Shown here: positions 35,991 to 44,506 of the stretch, in pieces
How the letters are laid out: each line of letters opens with the position of its first letter
Position numbering within the stretch: position 1 is the first letter of the stretch
From: Bacteroidota bacterium
GTDB lineage: Bacteria > Bacteroidota > Ignavibacteria > Kryptoniales > JAKASW01
Reading direction: 5' to 3'
Assembly: GCA_021789975.1 (NCBI GenBank)
Contig: JAJYIT010000011.1
Span: 1-64,000, forward strand
Length of the DNA: 64,000 nucleotides
Made by a program: the position numbers and the translations under genes
Notes under the pieces: generated by a model
The model's database searches: none
What the model was told of the DNA's origin: nothing
Seen by the model: only the letters and a program-made list of their open reading frames with translations

Positions 35991-36514
35991 ATGTCAAAGT
36001 TGATACTGGTTTTATCATTTGCAATCACGCTTCTTCCGGCAGTTTCGGTCGCGCAAAGCGGGAGCGATCCGCTACGCTGAGCCGGCATCAAGGTGGTTTC
36101 GGAGCTAAACATTTCTTTTCAGACAGATTAGCCGCCAGGGGTATCGTATTGTTTGAAACTGATAACACTGCAGTAAGCAACCACAATGGACAGTCTAACA
36201 ATAATCTGAACTTCGGAATTGCCGGTGCCGTCGAGTACCACTTTGCGATGCCATCTGAAATAAGCCCTTATGTCGGAGGCCAGATCTCTTATTTCAACAG
36301 TGGCCAGACTTCGAATTCGGGCGGGTTTTCCACGACGTCAACGTCAACGATCTTTGGTGTCGATGCCCTGGCCGGTGCAGAGTTCTTTGTCGGAAGAAAC
36401 GTTAGCTTCAGTGTGGAATATCAATACGGGATCCGCACTACAAGCAATTCCGGCACGAACCAATTTCAGCTTGGTTTCCAGGGAGCCTCCCTCACCATGG
36501 GTATCTATTTTTGA
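35991..36514 (+). pseudogene. Outer membrane beta-barrel protein with one frameshift
   Basis: Frame one begins MSKLILVLSFAITLLPAVSV AQSGSDPLR and stops at a TGA near 36078. Frame two, from about 36065, reads SATLSRHQGGFGAKHFFSDR, LAARGIVLFETDN and continues through the barrel strands (FGIAGAVEYHFAMPSEISPY, VGGQISYFNSGQT, FFVGRNVSFSVEYQYGIRTT, GASLTMGIYF). Both halves fit one secreted barrel of about 170 residues ending with the aromatic outer-membrane signature. One base gained or lost near 36065 would restore it. A strong terminator follows, so the gene was recently intact or this is a sequencing error. Confidence 0.7.
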
Positions 36515-36556
36515 GATTACGAGTCCCGGGAACCTCTCAATTCTAACGTAGTCAGC

Positions 36557-36603
36557 ATTCTCCAGACTCGGTAGTGACAGGTCTGGAGAATCTCGTTTTG
36601 CTT
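36557..36603 (+). terminator. Rho-independent terminator
   Basis: ATTCTCCAGAC (36557-36567) pairs perfectly with GTCTGGAGAAT (36581-36591), then CTCGTTTTGCTTT. Belongs to the barrel gene ending at 36514. Confidence 0.8.
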
Positions 36604-36960
36604 TAGAATACCGACGATAGTGAGCGCTTTTGTCAAAGCGTCTGTGATCCCGACGGGATCCTTTCTCGCAACGCCTTGCGAGTGCCTTCAGATGATAGTG
36701 TCGGGAAATCGGAAATAGGCTTTCTGCAATTACCAAGATGTTACAGAAGGAGGTGTCAGTGATCAAAAGACACCATTGATGAATTTCCGGCAGTGTCTTG
36801 GTTTGAATAAGATCGAGCATGCCATAAGTTGAGAGACTGCCGGAATTTGCGATTCTGAAGTAAGCAAGGTAATTTATGCTCGTAAGGCGGGTTGCCTTCC
36901 GTTCAATCCAGATTTTGAAAAATCACCTCGTTTGCAACTGGTTAAAGCGAAGGAGTGATT
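36604..36960. other. Intergenic stretch before the NTF2-like remnant
   Basis: No gene. AAGGAG (36949-36955 region) forms the ribosome site for the ATG at 36961. Confidence 0.4.
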
Positions 36961-37335
36961 ATGAATTGCAGGGATCCAAAGTTGACTGTTTTAATCTTCA
37001 ATGAGTTCATCAATAACCGCAATGTCGACGGGCTATCCGGTTTGATGACCGACAACCACTTCTTCTCAGATAGAGTGGGAGACTCTCACAACTCGAGATC
37101 CGAAATGATCAAACGCTGGACGGAATTCTTTCTGAGGTTTCCTGACTACAGAAACTTCTTTACCCGGGTCGACTCTCACGGCAACCTGGTCGTAGCACAT
37201 GGTTATGCCTTCTGGTGAGAAAACAATCCGTACGACCCTGCCATCTGGACTGTGAAAGTCGAGAGCGACCTGGCTTCCGAATGGTGCATTTACGAGGATT
37301 CAGAAAAGAACCGGAAGGATTTTCGACTACTCTAA
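36961..37335 (+). pseudogene. NTF2/SnoaL-like protein interrupted by one stop codon
   Basis: After AAGGAG and a five-base spacer the frame reads LTVLIFNEFINNRNVDGLSG, LMTDNHFFSDRVGD, MIKRWTEFFLRFPDYRNFFT and AHGYAFW, then a TGA at 37216. The same frame goes on ENNPYDPAIWTVKVESDLAS and EWCIYEDSEKNRKDFRLL to a TAA at 37333. Both parts fit the cone-shaped NTF2 fold (about 120 residues) used by ketosteroid-isomerase-like proteins. One nonsense codon separates them. Confidence 0.7.
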
Positions 37336-37493
37336 AGTCGGCGAAGAGATTCGACACCAAACTCACACTACGTTAGCAACCGCCCCCACTCACCTCTCAT
37401 CACTTGAACACTAATCGCGCTTGTCGATTTCCCGGACCATCGCTATTTTGTCGTCGGCAGTAAACTTACTCGCAGCGATAAGAATGGAGTGAG

Positions 37494-39155
37494 ATGATAA
37501 GAACTACCGAGTGCCAAGTTATGACGTGTGCCGCCTTTTTTCTCTTGGCCATCTTCATATCCGGCTGTTCAGGTTCAATTCCGACCATTGAATTTCCGAG
37601 ATCCCGTGTCGAACGCGGCTACAACTACGGGCAAGTAGGCACAATCGGGATCTATATCAGGCCATCAGACAATCACCTGTTCGACGTTATGTTTGGAAAC
37701 ATCCTCAAGTTCGACCTTCAATCGAGAGGATATAACGCCGTGAGAATAAATCAGTTCATGGGTGATTCCGCGAGCGATGCCTTTCTGCATTTGAAAACCT
37801 TCACAGAATTAGTCAGCGCCCTGAAGAGTTTTCCTCCGGATTCCTCTTTTGGTGCGATCGCTATTGGGGCATTAAATCCTGGCACTTATGTGAAGTCGTT
37901 TGATTTCGGGCCATACCCGGATATCGGTCAACAGGGAATTCGTGTTCCCCGCATTCGCGGGCAAATATGTATCGTGGCTAAAAAGTCCGGTAGAGTATTA
38001 CTTGGGAAGATGTTTTCCGACTCTTCAGAATTCTTCCAGGCCACTCAGAGGGGGGTACGCATGGGCAACATGACAATCAACTGGCCGTTCGTCAGTTTTG
38101 AGCCTTATAGGTATATGTTCGAGCGTGCCACGACAAGCTCGCTTGCGCATTACCCGATTAATCCGATCGAGCTGCCTGTTAAGGCTGATGCTGTTGTACC
38201 CGTAGTTTTCTATGCCGACGAAGCATACCGAAGCTTCTTCCCCGACTGGCGTCGCCGTCTTGCACTTAGACTTCTTTTCGTAAATGATATCTTTACAAGA
38301 GAGACTGGAATACGTTTCAGCTTAGAAGGGCTGAGAAGATGGCATGCTTGGTTCAATGGAAATGTGAGCGAGGCATTGAGGTGGTTGAAAAAAGATTTCC
38401 ATCCGGGGAATCGAATCAATATCGGTGTGACTCTGAACCGAGAGATAGGTGTGGACCGAATTGATCCTGAAGCAATCGGACAGGGTGCGTTCGATTCGCC
38501 ATACGCCGTGATCGCCGGATTGCCTGCGATGCCCGGTTTGGGCTCATGGAATTCTCTCGAAGAGGCAGAAGTTCTTGCCCACGAGCTCGGTCACGTGTTC
38601 GGTCTCCCACATGTTCACAACCCTCAATCCATCATGTATCCGGTACTCTGGAGATTGAATCCAGATTTCGATTCGGTGAGTCGCCGACTCCTCCGGTATT
38701 TCTCCAAGGATTATTTCGTCTTGAGCGACAGTGAAAGAACGATAAGGAATCTGGAAGCTCTAAATGCCTGGTCGCGCTCCGGACGAGCGACCTCGGTTGA
38801 GTACGTTCAAGCAATTTTTACAGATATCAATTCCCTTTGGGATAGCTCCCGCAAAGTTCAGGGATTTGATACGGCAGCAATGATCGACACGAGTGAGGCA
38901 AGTCGGTTTCTCTCCGAATATGTGACGGAACCATGGCTGGTGGTCGGCGTAAAGGGGGAGATCGAAATAGTGAATGGTCGGCTTCGGGCTGCACTAAAGC
39001 TCTTTCAACAATCGATCAAGCTGAATGGTGATTTCACAGAGGGGTACGAGTACATGATGTTTATTTACGCGAGACTTAGGGATCGATTTGACTTCGACGT
39101 CTATTATCGCAAGATCATGAACATGGCTCCCGACTGGTTTGTAAAACCCGAGTAG
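37494..39155 (+). CDS. Lipoprotein metzincin (matrixin-like) metalloprotease
   Basis: 553 residues. A lipoprotein signal ends in LLAIFISGCSG, so Cys near residue 26 would be lipidated. The active site is HELGHVFGLPHVHN at about residue 363, the HExxHxxGxxH zinc motif of metzincins, followed by SIMYPVLWRL, the Met-turn. Upstream is a domain of ~200 residues of unknown fold (IGIYIRPSDNHLFDVMFGNI, SRGYNAVRINQF) and the C-terminal ~100 residues look TPR-like (AALKLFQQSIKLNGDFTEGY EYMM). The enzyme would sit on a membrane facing the periplasm or surface. It is the last gene before the pilin-like set, possibly its processing enzyme (inference). Confidence 0.82.
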   Translation: MIRTTECQVMTCAAFFLLAIFISGCSGSIPTIEFPRSRVERGYNYGQVGTIGIYIRPSDNHLFDVMFGNILKFDLQSRGYNAVRINQFMGDSASDAFLHLKTFTELVSALKSFPPDSSFGAIAIGALNPGTYVKSFDFGPYPDIGQQGIRVPRIRGQICIVAKKSGRVLLGKMFSDSSEFFQATQRGVRMGNMTINWPFVSFEPYRYMFERATTSSLAHYPINPIELPVKADAVVPVVFYADEAYRSFFPDWRRRLALRLLFVNDIFTRETGIRFSLEGLRRWHAWFNGNVSEALRWLKKDFHPGNRINIGVTLNREIGVDRIDPEAIGQGAFDSPYAVIAGLPAMPGLGSWNSLEEAEVLAHELGHVFGLPHVHNPQSIMYPVLWRLNPDFDSVSRRLLRYFSKDYFVLSDSERTIRNLEALNAWSRSGRATSVEYVQAIFTDINSLWDSSRKVQGFDTAAMIDTSEASRFLSEYVTEPWLVVGVKGEIEIVNGRLRAALKLFQQSIKLNGDFTEGYEYMMFIYARLRDRFDFDVYYRKIMNMAPDWFVKPE

Positions 39156-39377
39156 CGCGGCTTCGCAGACTGCGCCTCTCGTGGTAACGGCCGTTTTCTT
39201 CAATTTTCACTACCGGTGAGTGATATTTTGCACAAATCGTCCGCCTAGACTTGCTTTGGAAAGCCGCGTGGTGTACCTTTTACGGTTGCCTGGAGGGGCC
39301 ACAGCTAGTCCAGTTGTGGAATTTAAAGCACCAGATAAAACAATTGGTTCGGTAGATACCTTAAAAAGGAGAGTGAA

Positions 39378-39893
39378 ATGGGTACCGGACAAACGATGTT
39401 AGTGCTTGTTGCCCTCGTGATTCTTGCGACAATCACGATCTCTTCCAACAAACTCATTATCGACCAGAGCGAAACTGTCCAGGGATCTGAGGCAATGATC
39501 ACCGGGACTGCGATCGGTCAGACCGAAATAGAGGAAGCTACAGAAAAGTATTTCGACGGCAGAGTTCTCCCGCCTCTGACCACGGATACTGTCAGCACGT
39601 TCACCCCGCCTTCGCAATTCGGATCGGAACCAGGTTACATCGCAGGCGATCCATCCACATTCGACGATATCGACAATTACAACGGGTACACGGACACCGT
39701 AAGCACACCTCGGCTCGGCGATTTTATTACGACCGACAGCGTTTACTATGTCACTGAAACTGCGCCGGATGTGAATGCGGGTACACAGACGTTTTTCAAG
39801 CGGATAGACGTCACCGTTCAAAACCCCTATCTTGCGACGCCCAACCATTCGATAGAACTCTCCGCGATCGTTTCATACAGGTATAAGGATTAG
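39378..39893 (+). CDS. Pseudopilin-like protein 1 (N-terminal anchor)
   Basis: 171 residues. The start MGTGQTMLVLVALVILATITI is one N-terminal membrane helix, followed at once by helical SSNKLIIDQSETVQGSEAM as in type IV pilin-like stalks. The rest (TGTAIGQTEIEEATEKYFDG, DSVYYVTETAPDVNAGTQTF, FKRIDVTVQNPYLATPNHSI) is a beta-rich extracytoplasmic head. A classical prepilin leader (G then FTLIE) is missing. The ribosome site AAAAAGGAG lies just before the ATG. It is the first of three genes, 8 and 18 bases apart, all with the same architecture. Confidence 0.75.
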   Translation: MGTGQTMLVLVALVILATITISSNKLIIDQSETVQGSEAMITGTAIGQTEIEEATEKYFDGRVLPPLTTDTVSTFTPPSQFGSEPGYIAGDPSTFDDIDNYNGYTDTVSTPRLGDFITTDSVYYVTETAPDVNAGTQTFFKRIDVTVQNPYLATPNHSIELSAIVSYRYKD

Positions 39894-39901
39894 GAGCTGA
39901 C

Positions 39902-40522
39902 ATGGACACAATAATTGATATCATCGGCTCCACGATAGTAGGGAGTCTTCTAATATTGACGGTAATTGCGATGAACGTCTCTTTGTCAAATGCCGGTTCC
40001 GATACCAACGTCAGTGTCATAACACAATCTGACCTCACGGAGATCGGAGATGGAATAACGTATGACTTTTATAAGATAGGTTTCAGAGCTTCACCAGCAA
40101 TACTCGTTGCAGACACTGACAGAATTGAATTCCGTGCCGACTTTGAGAAAGACGGTGTGCCCGATACGGTTTATTACTACACTGCCCGTGCACAGTTTGC
40201 AAGCGGAGAGAATCCCAATATGATTGTCCTTTACCGGCGTCAATGGAACAGCGCGACAAACACTGCAACGACTACCGGTGCGAGTCTTGGACAGACTTCG
40301 TTCGATCTTACTTACTTTGACAGCACAGGTAATTCGATAGCCATCCCGGCCGGCGGGCTCACAGCGGGAACCCACCTTGATGACAGCCTTCTCTCGACGA
40401 TCAAATCGATAAAAGTTAGGGTGATGGTCGAAAGCCCAAACCGGATGATGTCGGATACGACTTATGCCGGCGCCTACTGGGAACAATTCATAAGTCCTAA
40501 GAACCTTCGAACGCTAATGTGA
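39902..40522 (+). CDS. Pseudopilin-like protein 2 (N-terminal anchor)
   Basis: 206 residues. MDTIIDIIGSTIVGSLLILT VIAMNVSLSN is one membrane helix; GSDTNVSVITQSDLTEIGDG continues it. The head includes YDFYKIGFRASPAILVADTD, RIEFRADFEKDGVPDTVYYY and IKSIKVRVMVESPNRMM, where minor pseudopilins such as GspJ and PilW have FYR-G- type strands. Nothing more exact can be said. It starts eight bases after gene 1 with AGGAG just before the ATG. It is probably a subunit of the same fibre or complex as its neighbours. Confidence 0.72.
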   Translation: MDTIIDIIGSTIVGSLLILTVIAMNVSLSNAGSDTNVSVITQSDLTEIGDGITYDFYKIGFRASPAILVADTDRIEFRADFEKDGVPDTVYYYTARAQFASGENPNMIVLYRRQWNSATNTATTTGASLGQTSFDLTYFDSTGNSIAIPAGGLTAGTHLDDSLLSTIKSIKVRVMVESPNRMMSDTTYAGAYWEQFISPKNLRTLM

Positions 40523-40540
40523 CCGGAAAGGAACGAGATC

Positions 40541-41539
40541 ATGGGCAGAATGGCTATTATTGTCGTTTTAACTCTCTTATTCTCTTTGGCTATTGTAGGA
40601 TATAATATGAACAGACGCGCGAACGCGGCGGTGGACAACTACGTGGGTTATTACTGCTCAACTCGCGCGCATGACATTGCATCGAGCGGAGTCGAAATCT
40701 ACATACGGAAGCTTGCGGAGAATCCTGATCTTCCGGCTGGAACTTACGTCATAAGCTCAATCATGGGCGGGGTTGATACGGTTACGCTAGCCAGCCTTCC
40801 CGGGGACTCCCTAAGCATGACTAGTGTCGGTAGTTACAATGGCTTCAGTTTCAGTGTTCAAAACAAACTTTACCCGGTCGTAGCCAATCCGCCGACAATC
40901 TATGGAGCAGCTACTCTTCAGGCCACCCAGTCTTCCGCATTGTACTTGAATGGCAATACTGAGATTAGCGGTGTCGATACCAGCCCTCCGGATTGGCCGT
41001 CTCCAAGTTCTCCAGGAGAACTCGCAGGCGTGAGCTATAATATCTTGCCTTCTACTACTTTTCCTGGTGCACCCAGTATAGTCGGCAACCCGCCGACGGA
41101 GCAAGTGCCGAGCTTGCCTGATTATGCCTCTTGGGCGAATCAAATGATTCGGCTGGCAAACAACGTATACAACAACGCCAATTTCTCAAGTGCAAATTTT
41201 GGAACGTACCAGAATCCACAGATAACCTACATCAATGGTAATACACAGATATCCGGTACTGTCACCGGGGTTGGCATCTTGATTGTCAACGGTAGCCTCA
41301 CCGTTACCGGGGCCGTCAACTTCTACGGACTCGTTGTTGTAGCCGATTCTGCATCGGTTGAGACTTCCACGAGCTTGAAAGGTACTGTGCAAATTTATGG
41401 AGGTATCGTGGTCGCCGGCAAAAATGTCTCATACTCCGAAAAGGGAACCGTCAATGTATATTACAGCAGCGAGGCTATCGCTAACATCCGGAACAATATG
41501 AAGCCTCTGAAATATCTGATAGCCGATTGGTGGGAATAA
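40541..41539 (+). CDS. Pseudopilin-like protein 3 (PilX-type with beta-helix-like end)
   Basis: 332 residues. MGRMAIIVVLTLLFSLAIVG YNMNRRANAAVDNYVGYYCS is the anchor and stalk; ARDIASSGVEIYIRKL-type residues after it match PilX-like proteins (A---A-SG-E-----L). The second half is built of short repeats with Gly turns, such as ITYINGNTQISGTVTGVGIL, IVNGSLTVTGAVNFYGLVVV and VQIYGGIVVAGKNVSYSEKG. These suggest a parallel beta-helix, like the tip-domain of some large minor pilins. It ends the set. Function is inferred from form, not from any named family. Confidence 0.75.
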   Translation: MGRMAIIVVLTLLFSLAIVGYNMNRRANAAVDNYVGYYCSTRAHDIASSGVEIYIRKLAENPDLPAGTYVISSIMGGVDTVTLASLPGDSLSMTSVGSYNGFSFSVQNKLYPVVANPPTIYGAATLQATQSSALYLNGNTEISGVDTSPPDWPSPSSPGELAGVSYNILPSTTFPGAPSIVGNPPTEQVPSLPDYASWANQMIRLANNVYNNANFSSANFGTYQNPQITYINGNTQISGTVTGVGILIVNGSLTVTGAVNFYGLVVVADSASVETSTSLKGTVQIYGGIVVAGKNVSYSEKGTVNVYYSSEAIANIRNNMKPLKYLIADWWE

Positions 41540-42222
41540 GATAGCAAATTGAAGCGGGAAGGAGCCTGCAAATATGAGCGGTGCCAATGAAGACGTCCAT
41601 CCATGTCTTATAAAGCATCCACGCTTCGACCGGGAAGAAGTTCAAAGATCTTCTTGGGGAGTCGTGATTTGAACATTTGGAGATGAAGCCCACTCACGAA
41701 CTCTTTTCCGTAGAATAAGCTTGCTGAGAACGATGCGCTGGCAAGGGATTTAAGAATCACACGCCTTCCAATAAAGAGACATGATAGAAAATTGACTGGC
41801 TCGTTTCGCATGGCTTGTTGGGAAAATCCCTGTTCTTAGATGTCCCACATCATATCGCCTATACTCTTGCACTTTCCCGCCATGGTGTCTAAACTCATCT
41901 GTCAATTTGGCTTTGCACCGGCGCGTACCTTAATTTTCAACCCCTACCTTCCTATAGTGCTTCCAGAGCAGAGAAAATTCAAGTACCTAAGTCTGAATAA
42001 GAGCTGCCAAGTTTCCAGCCGGCAGAGTTGCTGATGAGGGCTAGAAAATCAAGAAAGCCGATCTAGCTGCGATGGTCATTGCATGATATGGAACCCCCGC
42101 GCTCATCTTTATCAATTTGGGGGAACTCTTGCATCTGAAGTAAAACACAATTATATACATGAACCTTTGGTGATAAAGATCTCTGTCCGGTTCGAGAAGT
42201 CAACTATCATAAGGAGAGAATG
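41540..42222. other. Intergenic stretch of 680 bases
   Basis: No supportable gene, repeat or terminator. The right end carries AAGGAG (42211-42216) for the following gene. Confidence 0.4.
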
Positions 42223-42768
42223 ATGAAACGAATACTCTTACTGATCGCGTTATACCCGACTGTCGGCTTCTGTCAGGGCTTCTTACCGCGATGGGAAATG
42301 TCTCTTTCCGCAGATGCAAACTCTTACACTTACCATAATGCATCTCAAGGGTATGTCGCTCTTGCATTTAGGCCGGGATTCTACCCTGTGCTCGGGTTAG
42401 GTCTCTCAGTAGAACCCGAATTGGCATTTGGTGCGATCAAGGGAACAGCTCCCGCTTTCGACCTAAGCGGCAATCTCTTATACAATTTCGGGATGGGGTA
42501 CTGGCCTGTAGTTCCGTTCTTGGAAGCCGGGTATGGAGTTGGGAACGGGATTGCCTTCTATCAACCGATGACCAGAGAGCGGGGCGTTGGTCTAACGGGA
42601 GTGAAATTCTTGAACCTCGGAGGCGGACTGAAGATAATGATCCTTGGGGGTCGGGCACTCTTGAGAGTGGAATATAGGTATCAACAGTACAGCGATTTCA
42701 CTTATCCTTTTTCACACTTTAGTGCCGTCGCCAACCGTTTTTTGCTGGGGTTCGGCGTCCTGCTCTGA
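42223..42768 (+). CDS. Outer membrane beta-barrel protein
   Basis: 181 residues. The start at 42223 gives AAGGAG a six-base spacer; the ATG three bases earlier has only three. A signal peptide (RILLLIALYPTVGFCQG) is followed by barrel strands: WEMSLSADANSYTYHN, YVALAFRPGFYPVLGLGLSV, FGMGYWPVVPFLEAGYGVGN, ALLRVEYRYQQYSDFTYPF. The end NRFLLGFGVLL lacks a terminal aromatic. It is an eight-strand OmpW/OmpX-like barrel, of unknown role. Confidence 0.72.
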   Translation: MKRILLLIALYPTVGFCQGFLPRWEMSLSADANSYTYHNASQGYVALAFRPGFYPVLGLGLSVEPELAFGAIKGTAPAFDLSGNLLYNFGMGYWPVVPFLEAGYGVGNGIAFYQPMTRERGVGLTGVKFLNLGGGLKIMILGGRALLRVEYRYQQYSDFTYPFSHFSAVANRFLLGFGVLL

Positions 42769-42947
42769 ACCGGCTATTTTACACTTCCGATTCCTGGATA
42801 GTAGGTGCGTGAGGACCACTGGAATCCCGGCAGGGTCCTTCAGTTTATCTTCTCATGGGATCCAAACATCGAAAGACGGCTTTGGCATTTTCTAGTTTGG
42901 GTAGCGTTTCCGCTGGAGTCCCGTGCAGTTGCGATGTAACCTAAGCG

Positions 42948-43006
42948 AAACGTAAAACATTACGGGTTCGTAACCCACTTCCGTATTAACTCCAAAAAAC
43001 GTAAAA
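42948..43006. repeat. Direct repeat and short hairpin upstream of the DUF4402 gene
   Basis: AAACGTAAAA occurs at 42948-42957 and again at 42997-43006. Between them GGGTT-CGT-AACCC (42964-42976) forms a small palindrome. They could be regulator binding sites. Confidence 0.3.
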
Positions 43007-43120
43007 TGCGACACTCTCGTCGCGTCTTCTGACGGCACGCTCATTGCTCATAAGTGGGCAACCATGCTTTACGATATTTCAGAAGGACCTTCAAATCACC
43101 AGCATCGCAGTATTCCCTCT

Positions 43121-43663
43121 ATGGGAGTGACGGGTGAATTTAATCGCCCGCTCAGGCATTTGTTGAAAACATTAGTAGTTGTTTCATTAATTGTTCTCGC
43201 AGCTTCGACAGTTTCGTTCGCGCAGACCAGCGCAAGTCAAAGTGTGACAGTGGAGGCCACTATATTGCAGGGATTGGCTGTTACCGTTTCCGGCGGGCCA
43301 TTGAACTTCGGCACGCTCGTCGCTGGTGCAACACCTTCTCCCATCAGCGCGCAAAGCAGCGCTGTTGAGTATACGATTACCGGAAATGGTGCGAGCTCCG
43401 TCAAGGTCACATACGCAAGCGCGTCTTTGAACGGACCGAACGGCAGCACATTGAATTTTACCCCAAGTGTATATGGGGCTGGTTCTTCCACTCTTCAATC
43501 CTCTTCATCATCGGTTGCTTCGGGCTCTGCCGTAAGCCTTTCAGGTACAAACGGTAGAGTCGGTAACTACTATTTATGGCTTGGCGGCGACTTAGGGACG
43601 ATCCCTGGTAACCAAACTCCCGGCTCATATTCGGGAACGTTCACTCTCACTGTCAGCTACTGA
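43121..43663 (+). CDS. DUF4402 surface/fimbria-like protein
   Basis: 180 residues. A signal peptide (LLKTLVVVSLIVLAASTVSF AQ) is followed by the DUF4402 domain: SVTVEATILQGLAVTVSGGP, LNFGTLVAGATPSP, and the end YYLWLGGDLGTIPGNQTPGS then YSGTFTLTVSY. These proteins are beta-sandwich, often in outer membrane or fimbria-like roles. The exact start is uncertain; ATG at 43121 is used, and a TTG near 43160 would also give a good signal peptide. A terminator follows at 43698. Confidence 0.8.
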   Translation: MGVTGEFNRPLRHLLKTLVVVSLIVLAASTVSFAQTSASQSVTVEATILQGLAVTVSGGPLNFGTLVAGATPSPISAQSSAVEYTITGNGASSVKVTYASASLNGPNGSTLNFTPSVYGAGSSTLQSSSSSVASGSAVSLSGTNGRVGNYYLWLGGDLGTIPGNQTPGSYSGTFTLTVSY

Positions 43664-43697
43664 CATAGCTGAGAGTCGAACATGTGAGGTTACGGAG

Positions 43698-43728
43698 GCC
43701 CGGCAAATATGCCGGGCCCTTTCGTTTT
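43698..43728 (+). terminator. Rho-independent terminator
   Basis: GCCCGGCA (43698-43705), loop AATA, TGCCGGGC (43710-43717), then CCTTTCGTTTT. It ends the DUF4402 gene. Confidence 0.85.
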
Positions 43729-43735
43729 GCAGAAA

Positions 43736-44030
43736 AAAACCACGGATTCGCACGAAGAGAGCGTACTATCGCAAGTCTTTAGAATCCTGTCAATACCGAC
43801 CCGCGCCAGCGCGTCGAAGTGCCTGCCTGATCGCGGCAGGGTGTCAAAATCATTTGCCACAACGATAACATAGGGATAGCATTTCTCTGTTGCTCGGTCC
43901 TGTGACTTAACCTAAGTCAATCCATGATGACAATCCCTCATAGCAATTCAACTCAGAAACGTTAATGCGTCATCAGTTGTTGTGATAATGCCATGTCACC
44001 GATTCATAACAATTCTTGACCTGATGGAGA
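43736..44030. other. Intergenic stretch with a fragment of the octamer repeat
   Basis: AACCACGGATTCGCACGAAG near 43737 looks like one arm of the repeat family at 9223-9295; no second arm is seen. The rest has no supported feature. Confidence 0.35.
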
Positions 44031-44036
44031 GCACTT

Positions 44037-44480
44037 ATGCGAATAGGAATTGCTTCTGATCACGGCGGCTTCTCGTTGAAGGAGGAGATGTCTGCCAGGC
44101 TGAAAAATGGAGGGATCGACGTCGCCGACTTCGGGCCGGTGAAACTCGATCCGGCTGACGACTATCCTGATTTTGTACTCCCGCTCTCATTTGCAGTCGC
44201 TTCAGGTGAGATCGAAAGAGGAATCGCAATTTGCGGAAGCGGTGTGGGAGCTTCGGTGGCGGCAAACAAAGTCAAGAAAGTGCGGGCAGCTCTCATCCAC
44301 GATGCTTTTTCAGCACACCAGGGAGTCGAGGACGATAATATCAATGTTCTCTGTTTGGGCGGCAGAGTTATAGGAAATGAGCTGGCGTGGGAAATTATCG
44401 AGAAGTTCCTTTCTGCAAAGTTCAGCGGCGCAGAAAGGCATAAACGTCGGCTCGCAAAAGTAGCTAACATTTCGGATTAG
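44037..44480 (+). CDS. rpiB: Ribose-5-phosphate isomerase B
   Basis: 147 residues, the normal length. MRIGIASDHGGFSLKEEM, AICGSGVGASVAANKVKKVR, AFSAHQGVEDDNINVLCLGG and RVIGNELAWEIIEKFLSAKF carry the phosphate and substrate contacts of the family. It interconverts ribose 5-phosphate and ribulose 5-phosphate. The fused tal-pgi gene begins 26 bases later in the same direction, so pentose phosphate and glycolytic steps are co-expressed. Confidence 0.95.
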   Translation: MRIGIASDHGGFSLKEEMSARLKNGGIDVADFGPVKLDPADDYPDFVLPLSFAVASGEIERGIAICGSGVGASVAANKVKKVRAALIHDAFSAHQGVEDDNINVLCLGGRVIGNELAWEIIEKFLSAKFSGAERHKRRLAKVANISD

Positions 44481-44506
44481 TCTTTGAAGATTGAAGAAAG
44501 GCAGAA

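Noticed and set aside
19920-37335. TGA read as tryptophan or selenocysteine
   Set aside because: TGA ends many intact genes in the window normally, no selenocysteine-insertion context is seen, and each interrupted gene shows other decay or an isolated nonsense change.
41608-41811. Minus-strand frame of 67 codons after the pilin-like set
   Set aside because: No ribosome site or recognisable family; region kept as non-coding.
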